51,184 nt of DNA from Gammaproteobacteria bacterium (GTDB taxonomy: Bacteria; Pseudomonadota; Gammaproteobacteria; Burkholderiales; Burkholderiaceae_C): NCBI GenBank assembly GCA_025359085.1, contig JANYHL010000104.1:1-51184 (forward strand), in the 5' to 3' direction. Positions 30,156 through 38,091 of the stretch are shown piece after piece. Below the pieces are notes generated by a model. It worked only from the letters and a program-made list of their open reading frames with translations. It did no database searches and was not told the origin of the DNA. Positions within the stretch are counted from its first letter, which is position 1; every line of letters begins with the position of its first letter. The translations under genes were made by a program, and so were the position numbers.

Positions 30156-30257
30156 CATTCAGCATCATTTCAAGCCATTCAGCCACACCGCTGAAACCTC
30201 CGGGGTGTCGTGTTCTTGCGCTCAAGCGCTGAAGTCGGGGCCGTCAGCACCGCGCGG

Positions 30258-30635
30258 TTATTGGCTGATTTCTTTCACGCCAACAATGAAATACTCAGTT
30301 TCACCAAAACATGATGTAGGCAGCCCCTTGTGCTGTGCATAGGTCAAGGCAACTCTTTTACCCACGGCTGCGTTGACCTGCTTGGCAACTTCAGCGTCCC
30401 TGACGGTAAATAAAAATTTCTCGGGCGCGGCACCGGGAAGGGAAACCAAAGATAACTCACCCTCCCACGTCTTACAAATCCAACCTTTATCGGATATTTT
30501 TTGAAGAAACCCAGCTCTTTCACCAGTGGAGTAACTCCAATTCAAAGCCAAGGTGACATAAAGTGCAAAGACCACCGCAATGGCGACGAATAGTCCGGCA
30601 AAAGAAAAAATGGCTCGTCTTTTAGTGATTGGCAT
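30258..30635 (-). CDS. Small conserved single-membrane-span protein, function unknown
   Basis: The start is the ATG at 30635 (MPITKRRAIFSFAG), with GGAG 8 bp upstream, giving 125 residues. One hydrophobic segment (about 9-30) is followed by a soluble domain with a WSYSTGERAGFLQKISDKG block, two cysteines (GWICKTWEGE and PTSCFGETEY) and a C-terminal YFIVGVKEI strand. I recall similar proteobacterial proteins carrying a doubtful "6-phosphogluconate dehydrogenase" label, but nothing here supports such an activity. It follows the cytochrome b561 gene on the minus strand. Confidence 0.7.
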   Translation of the reverse strand: MPITKRRAIFSFAGLFVAIAVVFALYVTLALNWSYSTGERAGFLQKISDKGWICKTWEGELSLVSLPGAAPEKFLFTVRDAEVAKQVNAAVGKRVALTYAQHKGLPTSCFGETEYFIVGVKEISQ

Positions 30636-30740
30636 TGACCAGCTCCGTTGATGTGTGCGCCGTTGATGGTAACTGCTTGCAAAAAACTTGCCGTTCCAAG
30701 TCTCAGTTGGCGTCGAAACCATTGAGGTTCATCGACCAAC

Positions 30741-31304
30741 TCACTCTTGTTTCAAAAACGGAACCCAACGCGGGAGCATGGACACCAGCACGCTGTCCCT
30801 CAGCAAGAAATGGTGGTAAAGCGCAGCCACCGCATGAAACCCCGCAAGCCACAAAATAGTATCGCCAAGCCAGGTATGCACCGAGGCTATCGTGGCCCCC
30901 AAGTCATGAGACAGTCCAACCGGGGGTACTATTTGAATGCCCGCAAGAAGCGTTAGTGGATGCCCTTCAAGCCATGCACCCACAATGGCGGACGCGGGCA
31001 CCGCGAAAAGCAAGAGGTAAAGAGCGACTTGAACCGCCTTGGCCAGGATGTTCATCCACGGAGGCAATTGAATAGCAACCGGCCGTGTATCCAACAATCG
31101 CCAAAGCAGGCGAAGCACAAGCAATCCGAGCACGCACAACCCCAAAGTTTCATGAATTTGCCGCTCAAAATCCTGCGCCGGGGAATACACGCGCCGCTCT
31201 GAGCCTCCCGGACCCAATGTGAACGCAGCCAAAACCAGGACCGCCGTGCTCCAGTGAAAAAACTGTGCAACTTGTCCGTAACGCAGGGGTAATGAATTTT
31301 TCAT
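30741..31304 (-). CDS. Cytochrome b561-family di-haem membrane protein
   Basis: This 187-residue protein has four membrane segments. It begins LRYGQVAQFFHWSTAVLVL with a haem-ligand histidine. Further conserved histidines are RQIHETLGLCVLGLLVLRLL and VHTWLGDTILWLAGFHAVAA, ending YHHFLLRDSVLVSMLP. This is the bacterial cytochrome b561 (CybB) pattern. It probably passes electrons between the quinone pool and an acceptor, possibly superoxide. Confidence 0.92.
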   Translation of the reverse strand: MKNSLPLRYGQVAQFFHWSTAVLVLAAFTLGPGGSERRVYSPAQDFERQIHETLGLCVLGLLVLRLLWRLLDTRPVAIQLPPWMNILAKAVQVALYLLLFAVPASAIVGAWLEGHPLTLLAGIQIVPPVGLSHDLGATIASVHTWLGDTILWLAGFHAVAALYHHFLLRDSVLVSMLPRWVPFLKQE

Positions 31305-31406
31305 GTCAGTTCATCAATAAGTTATCCGCGTCCTTTTCGTAGCCAAAACAAAAAGCTTCAAACGTGTCGGCCTGTCGCCATAGCGGAAATACCTTAATTG
31401 TCCAAG

Positions 31407-31931
31407 TTATTTTTGCTCAAGGCCCGAGCCCTGACCGAGATCCGTTTGATCTTTTGGATCTTCCGATATCTCGGATGCTCTTCGAATGCCCAGGAACGTT
31501 TTGGTGAGATGCTCAAGCGGGCCACCCAGTATCAAGATCAAAAGGATGGCTAACATTGCGCACACGCCGAGCACGTAAAAACCCGACCCGAAGGTGGCAC
31601 CGAGGATCGCGCAGGCCCAGATGCTTGCGGCAGTGGTAAGGCCATGGATGGTTTGGGAGTGATCCTGGTGAATAATAACGCCCGCCCCCAAGAAACCGAT
31701 GCCGGTGATCAAGCCCTGGAGCACACGGCTAGCGGCTTGGGCATCAGCGTCGGGGAAACTGCCAATCAGCAACATCACCAGCGCAGCACCCAATGCAACC
31801 AAGGAATGGGTGCGAATACCGGCCGATTTGTGGTGCATCCAGCGGTTCAGTCCCAGGATGATCCCCGCAAGCAAGGCCAAACCAAGTCTGAGCAATATTT
31901 CTGGATAGGCGTTCAGGTGAGTCGGCAACAT
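31407..31931 (-). CDS. MgtC/SapB-family membrane protein
   Basis: The likely start is the ATG at 31931 with GAGG about 9 bp upstream; a TTG at 31937 is also in frame. This 174-residue protein has four or five membrane segments. The family signature is LALLAGIILGLNRWMHHKSA then GIRTHSLVALGAAL, plus the conserved GLITGIGFLGAGVIIH. MgtC-like proteins modulate ATP synthase or Mg2+ homeostasis in some pathogens; a function here is not established. The downstream part after residue 150 is hydrophilic. A ParB-like remnant overlaps at its start. Confidence 0.88.
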   Translation of the reverse strand: MLPTHLNAYPEILLRLGLALLAGIILGLNRWMHHKSAGIRTHSLVALGAALVMLLIGSFPDADAQAASRVLQGLITGIGFLGAGVIIHQDHSQTIHGLTTAASIWACAILGATFGSGFYVLGVCAMLAILLILILGGPLEHLTKTFLGIRRASEISEDPKDQTDLGQGSGLEQK

Positions 31932-31933
31932 GA

Positions 31934-32140
31934 TCAAGCCTCGATTAAAACTGGTTTTACGATTTTCCGACCCAACCGGGATAAATCCTTCAGGACCGTC
32001 AATTGCGCCGTTTTTTGCCCCTCTTTATGCAAGGCCATGCCCAAGTGGTGATGGTCGACCTCAACGTAGCCGATTGCCCCCTGAGTCGGTATTAAATCAG
32101 CTAGTTTCGCTTGGACAATATGATGATGTAAGGGTGTCAT
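31934..32140 (-). pseudogene. Truncated ParB-like (ParBc_2-type) gene remnant
   Basis: A 68-codon frame contains VQAKLADLIPTQGAIGYVEV directly joined to DHHHLGMALHKEG, then LTVLKDLSRL. In the ParB-like nuclease family these two blocks (PTQ...G..EV and (V)DHHHL..AL...G) are normally separated by some 35-40 residues, and the protein continues well past LSRL. This suggests an internal in-frame deletion and a lost C-terminus. The frame ends at the mgtC-like start. There is no obvious ribosome-binding site. Family recall is from memory, so the call is tentative. Confidence 0.45.
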
Positions 32141-32202
32141 GGAGGTGAACCAATCGGAGAACTATCGATACGCCAAGTCTCCACTATCGCGACCGAACCG
32201 CC

Positions 32203-32241
32203 CAAAAGCCATAAATTAATTGGAATCTGACCCCAATTAAT
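32203..32241. repeat. Repeat copy D: palindromic ATTAATTGG...CCAATTAAT element at the 3' end of rfbC
   Basis: Contains AAAAGCCATAAATTAATTGG, then a 9-base loop (AATCTGACC), then CCAATTAAT; the palindrome is 32215-32241. It overlaps the rfbC stop codon by one base. The same palindrome is at 34640-34666 and 36197-36222. The left 5' portion (TAGCTACTCACG...) found in the other copies is absent here. Confidence 0.85.
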
Positions 32242-32792
32242 CAGTCAAACACTTCCGCCTCGCTCAGCGTCTTCGCCGCGGCATCCTTGGCCGCCAGCTG
32301 GGGCTTGGCTTGTAGCGGCCACTGCACGCCTACGGCTGGGTCGTTCCAGAGCAGGCTGCGCTCAAACTCGGGGTACCAATAGTCGGTGGTTTTGTACAAA
32401 AACTCGGCGTTGTCGCTGGTCACCATGAAGCCGTGGGCAAAGCCGGGCGGCACCCACAGCTGGCGTTTGTTGTCGGCGGACAGCAGCACGCCGTCCCATT
32501 TGCCAAAGTTCGGCGAGCCGCGGCGCAGGTCCACCACCACGTCGAACACTTCGCCTTGGGTGACGCGCACCAATTTGCCCTGGGGATGTTGAATCTGGTA
32601 ATGCAGACCCCGCAGCACGCCTTTGACAGAGCGGCTGTGGTTGTCTTGCACAAACTGCACGTCCAGCCCGGTGGCCTGTGCAAAGTCGCGCTGGTTGAAG
32701 CTTTCAAAAAAGAAACCACGCGCGTCGCCAAACACTTTGGGTTCAAGAATCAGGACTTCGGGCAGTGCGCTAGGGGTAACGGTATAAGGCAT
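32241..32792 (-). CDS. rfbC: RfbC, dTDP-4-dehydrorhamnose 3,5-epimerase
   Basis: This 183-residue cupin-fold enzyme has EPKVFGDARGFFFESFN, QDNHSRSVKGVLRGLHYQ with the catalytic His, and WVPPGFAHGFMV. It epimerises dTDP-4-keto-6-deoxyglucose at C3 and C5 on the way to dTDP-L-rhamnose. It follows rfbA by 8 bp. The usual partners rfbB and rfbD are not in the window. Confidence 0.96.
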   Translation of the reverse strand: MPYTVTPSALPEVLILEPKVFGDARGFFFESFNQRDFAQATGLDVQFVQDNHSRSVKGVLRGLHYQIQHPQGKLVRVTQGEVFDVVVDLRRGSPNFGKWDGVLLSADNKRQLWVPPGFAHGFMVTSDNAEFLYKTTDYWYPEFERSLLWNDPAVGVQWPLQAKPQLAAKDAAAKTLSEAEVFD

Positions 32793-32800
32793 AGGGCCAA

Positions 32801-33679
32801 TCAGGCTTGTTTGATGAGATTGAGCAGGTACTGCCCATAGCCATTCTTGGCCAGCGGTGTGGCCAGTTTTTGAAGCTGGGCAGCGTTAATCCATTTTTGG
32901 CCAAAGGCAATTTCTTCGGGGCAACTGACCTGCAGGCCCTGGCGCTTTTGCAGTGTGGCAATAAAGCTGGCGGCCTCCAGCAGGCTGTCGTGGGTGCCGG
33001 TGTCAAGCCAGGCATAGCCCCGGCCCATGATCTCCACATTCAACTGGTCTTGCTCCAGATAAACCCGGTTCACATCCGTAATTTCAAGCTCGCCCCGGGC
33101 CGAGGGTGCCATGTTGGCGGCGATGTCACACACCTGCGTGTCGTAAAAATACAGGCCCGTCACCGCGTAGTTGCTTTTGGGGCTCTTGGGCTTTTCTTCA
33201 ATGCTGATGGCGCGCTGATGATCATCAAACGCCACGACGCCATAGCGCTCCGGGTCATGCACATGGTAGGCAAACACGCTGGCCCCGGTGGTGCGGGCGC
33301 TGGCGTTGGCCAGTTGTTTGACCAGGTCATGCCCATAAAAAATGTTGTCGCCCAGCACCAGGGCGCTGGGCTGGTTGGCCACAAAGTCGCGGCCAATGAT
33401 GAAAGCCTGCGCCAAGCCATCAGGCGAGGGTTGCACCGCGTACTGGATGTTCATGCCCCACTGGCTGCCATCGCCCAGCAACTCGGTAAAGCGTGGCGTG
33501 TCTTGGGGGGTGGAGATCACCAGCACCTCCCGAATACCGGCCAGCATCAGCGTACTGAGCGGGTAGTAAATCATGGGCTTGTCATACACCGGCATGAGCT
33601 GCTTGGAGACCGCTTGCGTCACGGGGTAGAGCCGGGTGCCGGAGCCCCCGGCCAGAATGATGCCTTTGCGTTGGGTCAT
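32801..33679 (-). CDS. rfbA: RfbA, glucose-1-phosphate thymidylyltransferase
   Basis: This 292-residue enzyme has the nucleotidyltransferase signature [20 protein letters not shown] then [17 protein letters not shown], and [22 protein letters not shown], and [10 protein letters not shown]. It makes dTDP-glucose, the start of dTDP-rhamnose (and other dTDP-6-deoxysugar) synthesis. It forms a two-gene unit with rfbC. Confidence 0.96.
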   Translation of the reverse strand: MTQRKGIILAGGSGTRLYPVTQAVSKQLMPVYDKPMIYYPLSTLMLAGIREVLVISTPQDTPRFTELLGDGSQWGMNIQYAVQPSPDGLAQAFIIGRDFVANQPSALVLGDNIFYGHDLVKQLANASARTTGASVFAYHVHDPERYGVVAFDDHQRAISIEEKPKSPKSNYAVTGLYFYDTQVCDIAANMAPSARGELEITDVNRVYLEQDQLNVEIMGRGYAWLDTGTHDSLLEAASFIATLQKRQGLQVSCPEEIAFGQKWINAAQLQKLATPLAKNGYGQYLLNLIKQA

Positions 33680-33784
33680 GTTTTATCTTTCTTATGGTTT
33701 GGATGGCTTGATTTTGACATCCCGGAACAAGGCGGCATGTTTATTCGACTATTTTTGCACAGGCGTCGCATGCATCCTGATATT

Positions 33785-33846
33785 CAAAAACGATAGCTAC
33801 TCACGCTCTATTGACGGGGGCTACAGGCTTAAAAGCTCTAAATTAT
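33785..33846. repeat. Repeat copy C at the 3' end of mazF
   Basis: Reads CAAAAACGATAGCTACTCAC, then TTGACGGGGGCTACAG, then AAAAGCTCTAAATTA, ending in the mazF stop codon region. It matches copies A (34583) and B (36140) but lacks the ATTAATTGG palindrome. Confidence 0.8.
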
Positions 33847-34205
33847 CCTATTGAAATAATCCCATTCATCTCCTCACACGCTGACTCAAATACGGTCGGC
33901 AAGGCTTGCTTCCACGGGTGAGGGCGCGCCCCACGCTTGCGCCAGTCGAAAGACTTTGGCTGGTGCGCCAGCACATAGCCCACATCACCTTTGGATGTCG
34001 TGAACTTCACTGCAAATGGATTAGTGTCGTTTGACTGCGCGTGCGTCATGGGCAGGCCAATCACGATACCCGTGCGTTCGTTGAACGCCTTGGTAGACAA
34101 GACCAGCATGGGGTGTTCGTCCTTCATTTCGCCACCCACTTGCGGGTTGAAGTCGATCCAGATCATGTCGCGCCGATCAGGCACCCATGGTTTACTCGTA
34201 CTCAT
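33843..34205 (-). CDS. mazF: MazF-like endoribonuclease toxin
   Basis: The start is the ATG at 34205 (MSTSKPWVPDRRDMIWIDF), giving 120 residues, normal for MazF. The signature PQVGGEMKDEHPMLVLSTK and the block GLPMTHAQSNDTNPFAV are typical of MazF/ChpB-type mRNA interferases. The gene overlaps the upstream antitoxin stop by one base (TGATG). Its product would cleave mRNA when not bound by the MazE-like partner. Its 3' end coincides with a repeat copy. Confidence 0.85.
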   Translation of the reverse strand: MSTSKPWVPDRRDMIWIDFNPQVGGEMKDEHPMLVLSTKAFNERTGIVIGLPMTHAQSNDTNPFAVKFTTSKGDVGYVLAHQPKSFDWRKRGARPHPWKQALPTVFESACEEMNGIISIG

Positions 34206-34465
34206 CAGAACACTTCGGTGCCAACACGCCCACAAGCCATCACCTCGCCGCCATGAATGGCTGGATCGAAAGCTTTGAGCTTCTGTGCCAGCGTCAATTT
34301 TGGCTTTCCAACGGGCCGCAAGAAAACACCACCTTCAACTACCTCCACCTTGATCGGCAGCCCCAGCGCAAACCGCGCCGCTTTGGCGACAGGTGCCGTA
34401 ATACGCACCGCCAAACCGTTGCCCCACTCCTGAATCGTCTGATTCGCTGTGACTGTTGCATTCAT
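34205..34465 (-). CDS. mazE: MazE-like AbrB-fold antitoxin
   Basis: This 86-residue protein has the SpoVT/AbrB-type N-terminal DNA-binding domain (QTIQEWGNGLAVRITAPVAK, at about residues 9-28) and a C-terminal toxin-binding tail ending VGTEVF. It is the upstream gene of a MazEF pair and overlaps mazF by one base. Antitoxins of this type neutralise MazF and repress the operon. Confidence 0.85.
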   Translation of the reverse strand: MNATVTANQTIQEWGNGLAVRITAPVAKAARFALGLPIKVEVVEGGVFLRPVGKPKLTLAQKLKAFDPAIHGGEVMACGRVGTEVF

Positions 34466-34582
34466 AAATAGGCCTCTTAAAATGTAGATACAAGTCTATA
34501 CGCGGACTGCGGGTCCTGTCAAACAGTGTATTGACGCACGCCAGCCCGTAGGCCGACCGGCGGCCACGCAAGCACACGCTAT

Positions 34583-34666
34583 CAAAAACAATAGCTACTC
34601 ACGCAGTATTGACGGGGGCTACAGCCCTAAAAGCTATAAATTAATTGGAATCTGACCCCAATTAAT
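34583..34666. repeat. Repeat copy A at the 3' end of the phosphoglycosyl transferase gene
   Basis: Full-length copy: CAAAAACAATAGCTACTCAC, TTGACGGGGGCTACAGCCC, TAAAAGCTATAAATTAATTG and the palindrome 34640-34666. It ends 1 bp from the stop codon of the minus-strand transferase gene at 34668. It is nearly identical to copy B at 36140. Confidence 0.9.
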
Positions 34667-34667
34667 C

Positions 34668-35228
34668 TTAATGCGACACCCCATCCCGCCGCAGCACCTT
34701 AACGAACGTCAGCCACAAGATCCGAATATCAAACCCCAGCGACTGGCGGTGCAAATATTCCACATCGAGCTTCACCTTGTCAGGTATCGGCAGCTCATCG
34801 CGGCCATTCACCTGCGCCCAGCCGGTCAGGCCGGGCACCAGCGCATGCACCCCTTGCCGGGTGCGTAATTCAATCAAGTCATGCTGATTGAACAAGGCCG
34901 GGCGCGGCCCGACAAAACTCATGTCGCCCGCCAGAATGCTCCACAGCTGCGGCAACTCGTCCAGGCTGCTTTTGCGCAAGAAGCTGCCGATGGGCGTCAA
35001 GTACGCATCCGGGTTGCTCAGCAAATGCGTCGCCAGCGCGGGAGTGCCGATCTGCATGCTGCGGAACTTGGGCATTTTGAAAATGGTGTTGTTGCGCCCC
35101 ACCCGGTCAGACCAATACAGGGCTGGCCCTTTTGAGGTCAGGCGCACCGCCAAGGCGACCAGCACGATCGGCAACAACAAGACCAGCCCAGCGCAAGCGC
35201 CTGCGATCAGATCAAACAGTCTTTTCAT
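34668..35228 (-). CDS. Phosphoglycosyl transferase (PglC/WcaJ C-terminal type), initiating sugar transferase
   Basis: This 186-residue monotopic enzyme has one N-terminal hydrophobic segment (about 5-30). Recognisable blocks are GPALYWSDRVGRNN, FKMPKFRSMQ, SSLDELPQLWSILAGDMSFV then GPRPALF and PGLTGWAQVNGRD, which contain the catalytic Asp-Glu (DE) dyad of the family. It transfers a sugar-1-phosphate from a nucleotide sugar to undecaprenyl phosphate, starting the repeat unit. It is the short form, lacking the N-terminal membrane domain of WbaP/WcaJ. It is separated from the main cluster by a HEPN/MNT pair. Confidence 0.93.
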   Translation of the reverse strand: MKRLFDLIAGACAGLVLLLPIVLVALAVRLTSKGPALYWSDRVGRNNTIFKMPKFRSMQIGTPALATHLLSNPDAYLTPIGSFLRKSSLDELPQLWSILAGDMSFVGPRPALFNQHDLIELRTRQGVHALVPGLTGWAQVNGRDELPIPDKVKLDVEYLHRQSLGFDIRILWLTFVKVLRRDGVSH

Positions 35229-35297
35229 GCTAAAACAATCATTGCGCCAAGCTGAAAGGTGGGGGAAAAGCGTAGCGTCCCCTTTTTAAGCCCCACT

Positions 35298-35783
35298 TTA
35301 GGAAGGGGCGTTGAGTAGCCGCTCAACTTCGGCCACGCACTGGCGGGCGGCAGCCACAAGACTCGGCACAAATGCATGGCCATTACGCAAGGCGCTGGAA
35401 AGCACGACCATATCCTCTATGTACTCGTGCACCATCTGGTTTCTGAGTCTGCGCATTTCCATCCACCCATCGGCGGACTCGATGAACCGAAACTTTTCTG
35501 CTTTGTCCAGATTGTCAATGGCTGGGCCAATCGTTTCTGCCAAGGCACTGAGTAGGGCGGGTAGCAATTTGTCGCCTACCGTGTCTTGCAGACGTCCAAA
35601 GCGGCTAACGAACGCGTCCAGACGCTCAGCCAGAATGGGGTCTGTCTCGATCTTTTGGGCCTCTTCAATCGTAAAAAGATTTGCAAACAAGCGGCCATCC
35701 GTGTCCAACAAGTGTTGGCATTCCTTTGTTGTCACGCGTGACAAAAATTCAAGGCGCGCTGCCAGTGATGTTGAAATTTTCAA
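35298..35783 (-). CDS. HepT-like HEPN-domain protein (putative RNase toxin)
   Basis: This 161-residue, all-helical protein carries the HEPN RNase motif Rx4H in MRRLRNQMVHEYIEDM at about residues 111-126. It is encoded directly after an MNT nucleotidyltransferase with a four-base ATGA overlap, the typical arrangement of the HEPN/MNT (HepT/MntA) toxin-antitoxin module. The toxin is an RNase or tRNA-targeting enzyme and the partner inactivates it by AMPylation in studied systems. The family's exact subgroup is inferred. Confidence 0.8.
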   Translation of the reverse strand: MKISTSLAARLEFLSRVTTKECQHLLDTDGRLFANLFTIEEAQKIETDPILAERLDAFVSRFGRLQDTVGDKLLPALLSALAETIGPAIDNLDKAEKFRFIESADGWMEMRRLRNQMVHEYIEDMVVLSSALRNGHAFVPSLVAAARQCVAEVERLLNAPS

Positions 35784-36079
35784 AGCCTTATTCCTTCTGC
35801 AAGCGCTATGGCGTGGATGGGTAAACGTAACAGGTTGGGCGCCTGGAGCAACACATCAACTTTTCGGCCATACATGGATCTTGACACCCGTGCTGCAAGC
35901 CGAGCAGAGAGCTGGGCGGGCTCTGCGACAGGCGCATTGAGTTCCAGCAAGAGGTCGATATCGCCTCCACGCGCGTCATCACGTACCCGTGAGCCAAACA
36001 GCCAGACCCGCGCTGCATCTCCCGCGATCAGGGATACATCCTTGCGTATGGCTGCAACTTGTTCAATAGATAGGCGCAT
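35780..36079 (-). CDS. MntA-like nucleotidyltransferase antitoxin
   Basis: A 99-residue minimal nucleotidyltransferase. It has the GSxxxxxx...DxD motif in VWLFGSRVRDDARGGDIDLL (about residues 25-44), with a third acidic position in RKVDVLL. Paired with the overlapping HEPN gene downstream. It probably AMPylates and neutralises the HEPN toxin. Confidence 0.85.
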   Translation of the reverse strand: MRLSIEQVAAIRKDVSLIAGDAARVWLFGSRVRDDARGGDIDLLLELNAPVAEPAQLSARLAARVSRSMYGRKVDVLLQAPNLLRLPIHAIALAEGIRL

Positions 36080-36139
36080 AGGTAAATTCTAAGGCGTGGC
36101 GAACAATTTGAGGGTTTCAGTGAACTTTGCCATGCTTTT

Positions 36140-36222
36140 CAAAAACAATAGCTACTAACGCAGATTTGACGAGGGCTACAGCCCTAAAAGTTATAAATTA
36201 ATTGGAATCTGACCCCAATTAA
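36140..36222. repeat. Repeat copy B near the 3' end of a HigB remnant
   Basis: CAAAAACAATAGCTACTAAC, TTGACGAGGGCTACAGCCC, TAAAAGTTATAAATTAATTG and the palindrome 36197-36222. It is nearly identical to copy A (34583-34666). It ends 17 bp from the stop of the HigB-like remnant. Confidence 0.9.
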
Positions 36223-36239
36223 CCTCGTTTCGGATTGGC

Positions 36240-36314
36240 TTAATATTCATTGATGGTCTCGACGTTAATTTGGTCATATCGTGCATGGGTTCCAACGAAC
36301 TTCAGATTGCGCCG
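36240..36314 (-). pseudogene. C-terminal remnant of a HigB-type toxin gene
   Basis: On the minus strand, just upstream of TAA (36242-36240), the frame reads LKFVGTHARYDQINVETINE then Tyr. This matches the C-terminus of HigB/RelE-superfamily mRNA interferases (pattern VKFVGTHAxYDxIDxxT). A TGA lies in frame a few codons upstream, so the rest of the gene is lost. It lies between repeat copy B and the glycosyltransferase gene. Recognition is from memory of the family pattern. Confidence 0.6.
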
Positions 36315-36440
36315 TCATCGCAAGGCCGCAAATCGGTGCAATCCATTCCCGGCCACCGCCCGCCGCAGCCCCTCGTCGCTTGAGACCGGCGGCACCCAGC
36401 CTGGCAGTTGACACTTGGGGGTGGGTGATGCAGGCCGTCA
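36315..36440. other. GC-rich intergenic block of unknown origin
   Basis: This is the rest of the 361-bp gap between the MNT gene and the glycosyltransferase. It is much more GC-rich than the flanking glycosyltransferase 3' end. Minus-strand frames are open but short and not recognisable. It is directly fused to the HigB remnant, so it may be foreign or recombined DNA. I see no promoter or RNA gene in it. Confidence 0.35.
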
Positions 36441-37505
36441 TCAAATTACTTCTAATTTTGACGGACTTTCGGTTGCGCGATCTTCAGAACTTGGGCGACA
36501 TTTCTTTGCGTTATCTTGAAGCAACAAGAGTTCAGTGGCCCATCCTTCGCATGAATAGTGGCTTCTGAGCGAATCATGGACCGGCAGATAGGGTTGATCC
36601 AGAAATTCGACCGGAATTTCTGGATTGGTTCTATTGATCACGCAGACCCGCGATGGGTCATAAAGATCACTGTCCAAAATATGTTTGTTGGTTGTGACGA
36701 GCTTTTTTCCCGCTAGCAGGGTTTCAATCGTGCGCATGGTGAACCCGCGTTGGCGTGGATGCTCCACGTCCAGTACAGCCCTGGAACATTCGACAACCTG
36801 TGCCACGTCAGCCGCAGACATGGATTTGGTTGACAGCGTACCTTTTGGGGCTAACCACAAAGTCCAGTCCAACAGCCGACGTATGAAAAGCATCACAGGA
36901 CTTTGAAAGTAACAAAAAACAAAATTTTTAGACAGTGGGCCGCAATGCTGCCGCAACCGATGAATTACGCGATGGCGATCTGAATGGATGGTGCCGATAA
37001 AACACCAATCGAACTGCACAGGCGCAGCAATGTCCTTGTTTGCTGAAATGTTGCGCCCAAACAAGGGCCGGTAAGTCCAGCCGAAGGTCTTTGCATCCAC
37101 AGGATCAAAAGTTGCCACCGAGTCGAAAGCCGTCAATATCTTCGCCACGCCTTTGACGTTCTCCACCCCATCCCACAGGTACAAACCCATACTCGCCGTG
37201 GTCAAAGTTTTACGCAGCTCACGCAAAACCCGCAACGACATGCCCTCGCCTTTGATCACCAGAACGTGCGTGATAGACGTGGGGTCTAGTTGGCGCAATT
37301 TCTCCAAAAAGGAATGCTCAGACCAGCGAACCGTCATCGCGGGAAACAGCCGGAGTGCGAGCTTGTACCATGTGGCGCTGCTGGCACGCTCATCCCACCA
37401 AGTTACAGCGTAGCCCATTGAGCGCAGAGTCGCGGATATGGAGAGGTGGTAAGAGAAAGTGAGCGGCGACACCAGCAAAACGTGTCCGCGCAGCGTGCTT
37501 TGCAT
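36441..37505 (-). CDS. Glycosyltransferase-like polysaccharide biosynthesis protein (CgeB/GT-B-like)
   Basis: The start is taken at the ATG at 37505 (MQSTLRGHVLLVSPLTFSYH), 1 bp after the upstream stop, giving 354 residues. A central VLVIKGEGMSLRVLRELRKT and SMGLYLWDGVENVKG, then a C-terminal VVECSRAVLDVEHPRQRGFT with MRTIETLLAGKKLVTTN, resemble GT-B glycosyltransferases of the CgeB/DUF3880-like group (conserved Glu in MRTIE). The donor and acceptor are unknown. It is the last gene of the main glycosyltransferase run. Confidence 0.65.
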   Translation of the reverse strand: MQSTLRGHVLLVSPLTFSYHLSISATLRSMGYAVTWWDERASSATWYKLALRLFPAMTVRWSEHSFLEKLRQLDPTSITHVLVIKGEGMSLRVLRELRKTLTTASMGLYLWDGVENVKGVAKILTAFDSVATFDPVDAKTFGWTYRPLFGRNISANKDIAAPVQFDWCFIGTIHSDRHRVIHRLRQHCGPLSKNFVFCYFQSPVMLFIRRLLDWTLWLAPKGTLSTKSMSAADVAQVVECSRAVLDVEHPRQRGFTMRTIETLLAGKKLVTTNKHILDSDLYDPSRVCVINRTNPEIPVEFLDQPYLPVHDSLRSHYSCEGWATELLLLQDNAKKCRPSSEDRATESPSKLEVI

Positions 37506-37506
37506 G

Positions 37507-38091
37507 TCAAGCGCCACTTCTGTCAACAACTTTGGCAGGAATTCCAACAACAAGTGAACCCGGCGCAACGTCGTTTAAGACGACCGCATTGGCACCAACG
37601 CGCGAGTCAGAACCCAAAACAAGTCCCCCAATAACTTTGGCACCCGAGCCGATAGTCACGCCATCCCCCATCGTGGGGCGTGATGATTCTTGGTAGGAAA
37701 AGTCAAGCTCCTTCGCCCCCAAGGTCACGCCCTGAAAAATGGTGGCATTCTCCCCAATTGACCATGCGCCTATCACAGTGCCCTGGGTATGCGGCAAAAA
37801 CAAACCCTTGCCAATGGGGCATCGCACAGCAATCTCTATACCAAACAAGAAGAAATTCAACAAAGACACCGCTTTTGCCAGAAGCCCCAATTTCAAACGA
37901 TAAAAGGAATGCGCAAGTCTGCACAGCAGCACAGGCACAAATCTTGGCGCCAACACACCCAGCCACAGTCGCAGGCCAGAAACGCCGTCTGCCGACCCAT
38001 TCAGAAGCACCCGCGCTCTACGCAGATCAGCTGCCAAATAGGACAGCAAACCGAAGTCCTTTGCCGTGGTCATCTTCAATGCGTCATTCAT
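37507..38091 (-). CDS. Serine acetyltransferase-like hexapeptide-repeat acetyltransferase
   Basis: This 194-residue protein has an N-terminal helical part and a left-handed beta-helix from about residue 90. The catalytic His lies in FLPHTQGTVIGAWS. Later parts are IFQGVTLGAKELDF, GDGVTIGSGAKVIGGLVLGS and VVGIPAKVVDR. Overall like CysE, but in polysaccharide clusters such WcaB-type proteins usually O-acetylate a sugar. It overlaps the upstream epimerase stop by four bases. Confidence 0.8.
   Translation of the reverse strand: MNDALKMTTAKDFGLLSYLAADLRRARVLLNGSADGVSGLRLWLGVLAPRFVPVLLCRLAHSFYRLKLGLLAKAVSLLNFFLFGIEIAVRCPIGKGLFLPHTQGTVIGAWSIGENATIFQGVTLGAKELDFSYQESSRPTMGDGVTIGSGAKVIGGLVLGSDSRVGANAVVLNDVAPGSLVVGIPAKVVDRSGA

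Noticed and set aside
32203..36222. Insertion sequence ends
   Set aside because: The repeats resemble element remnants, but there is no transposase or target-site duplication that I can see, so I call them repeats only.
36281..36568. 95-codon plus-strand frame
   Set aside because: Antisense to the HigB remnant and the end of the glycosyltransferase gene; composition and content do not support a gene.
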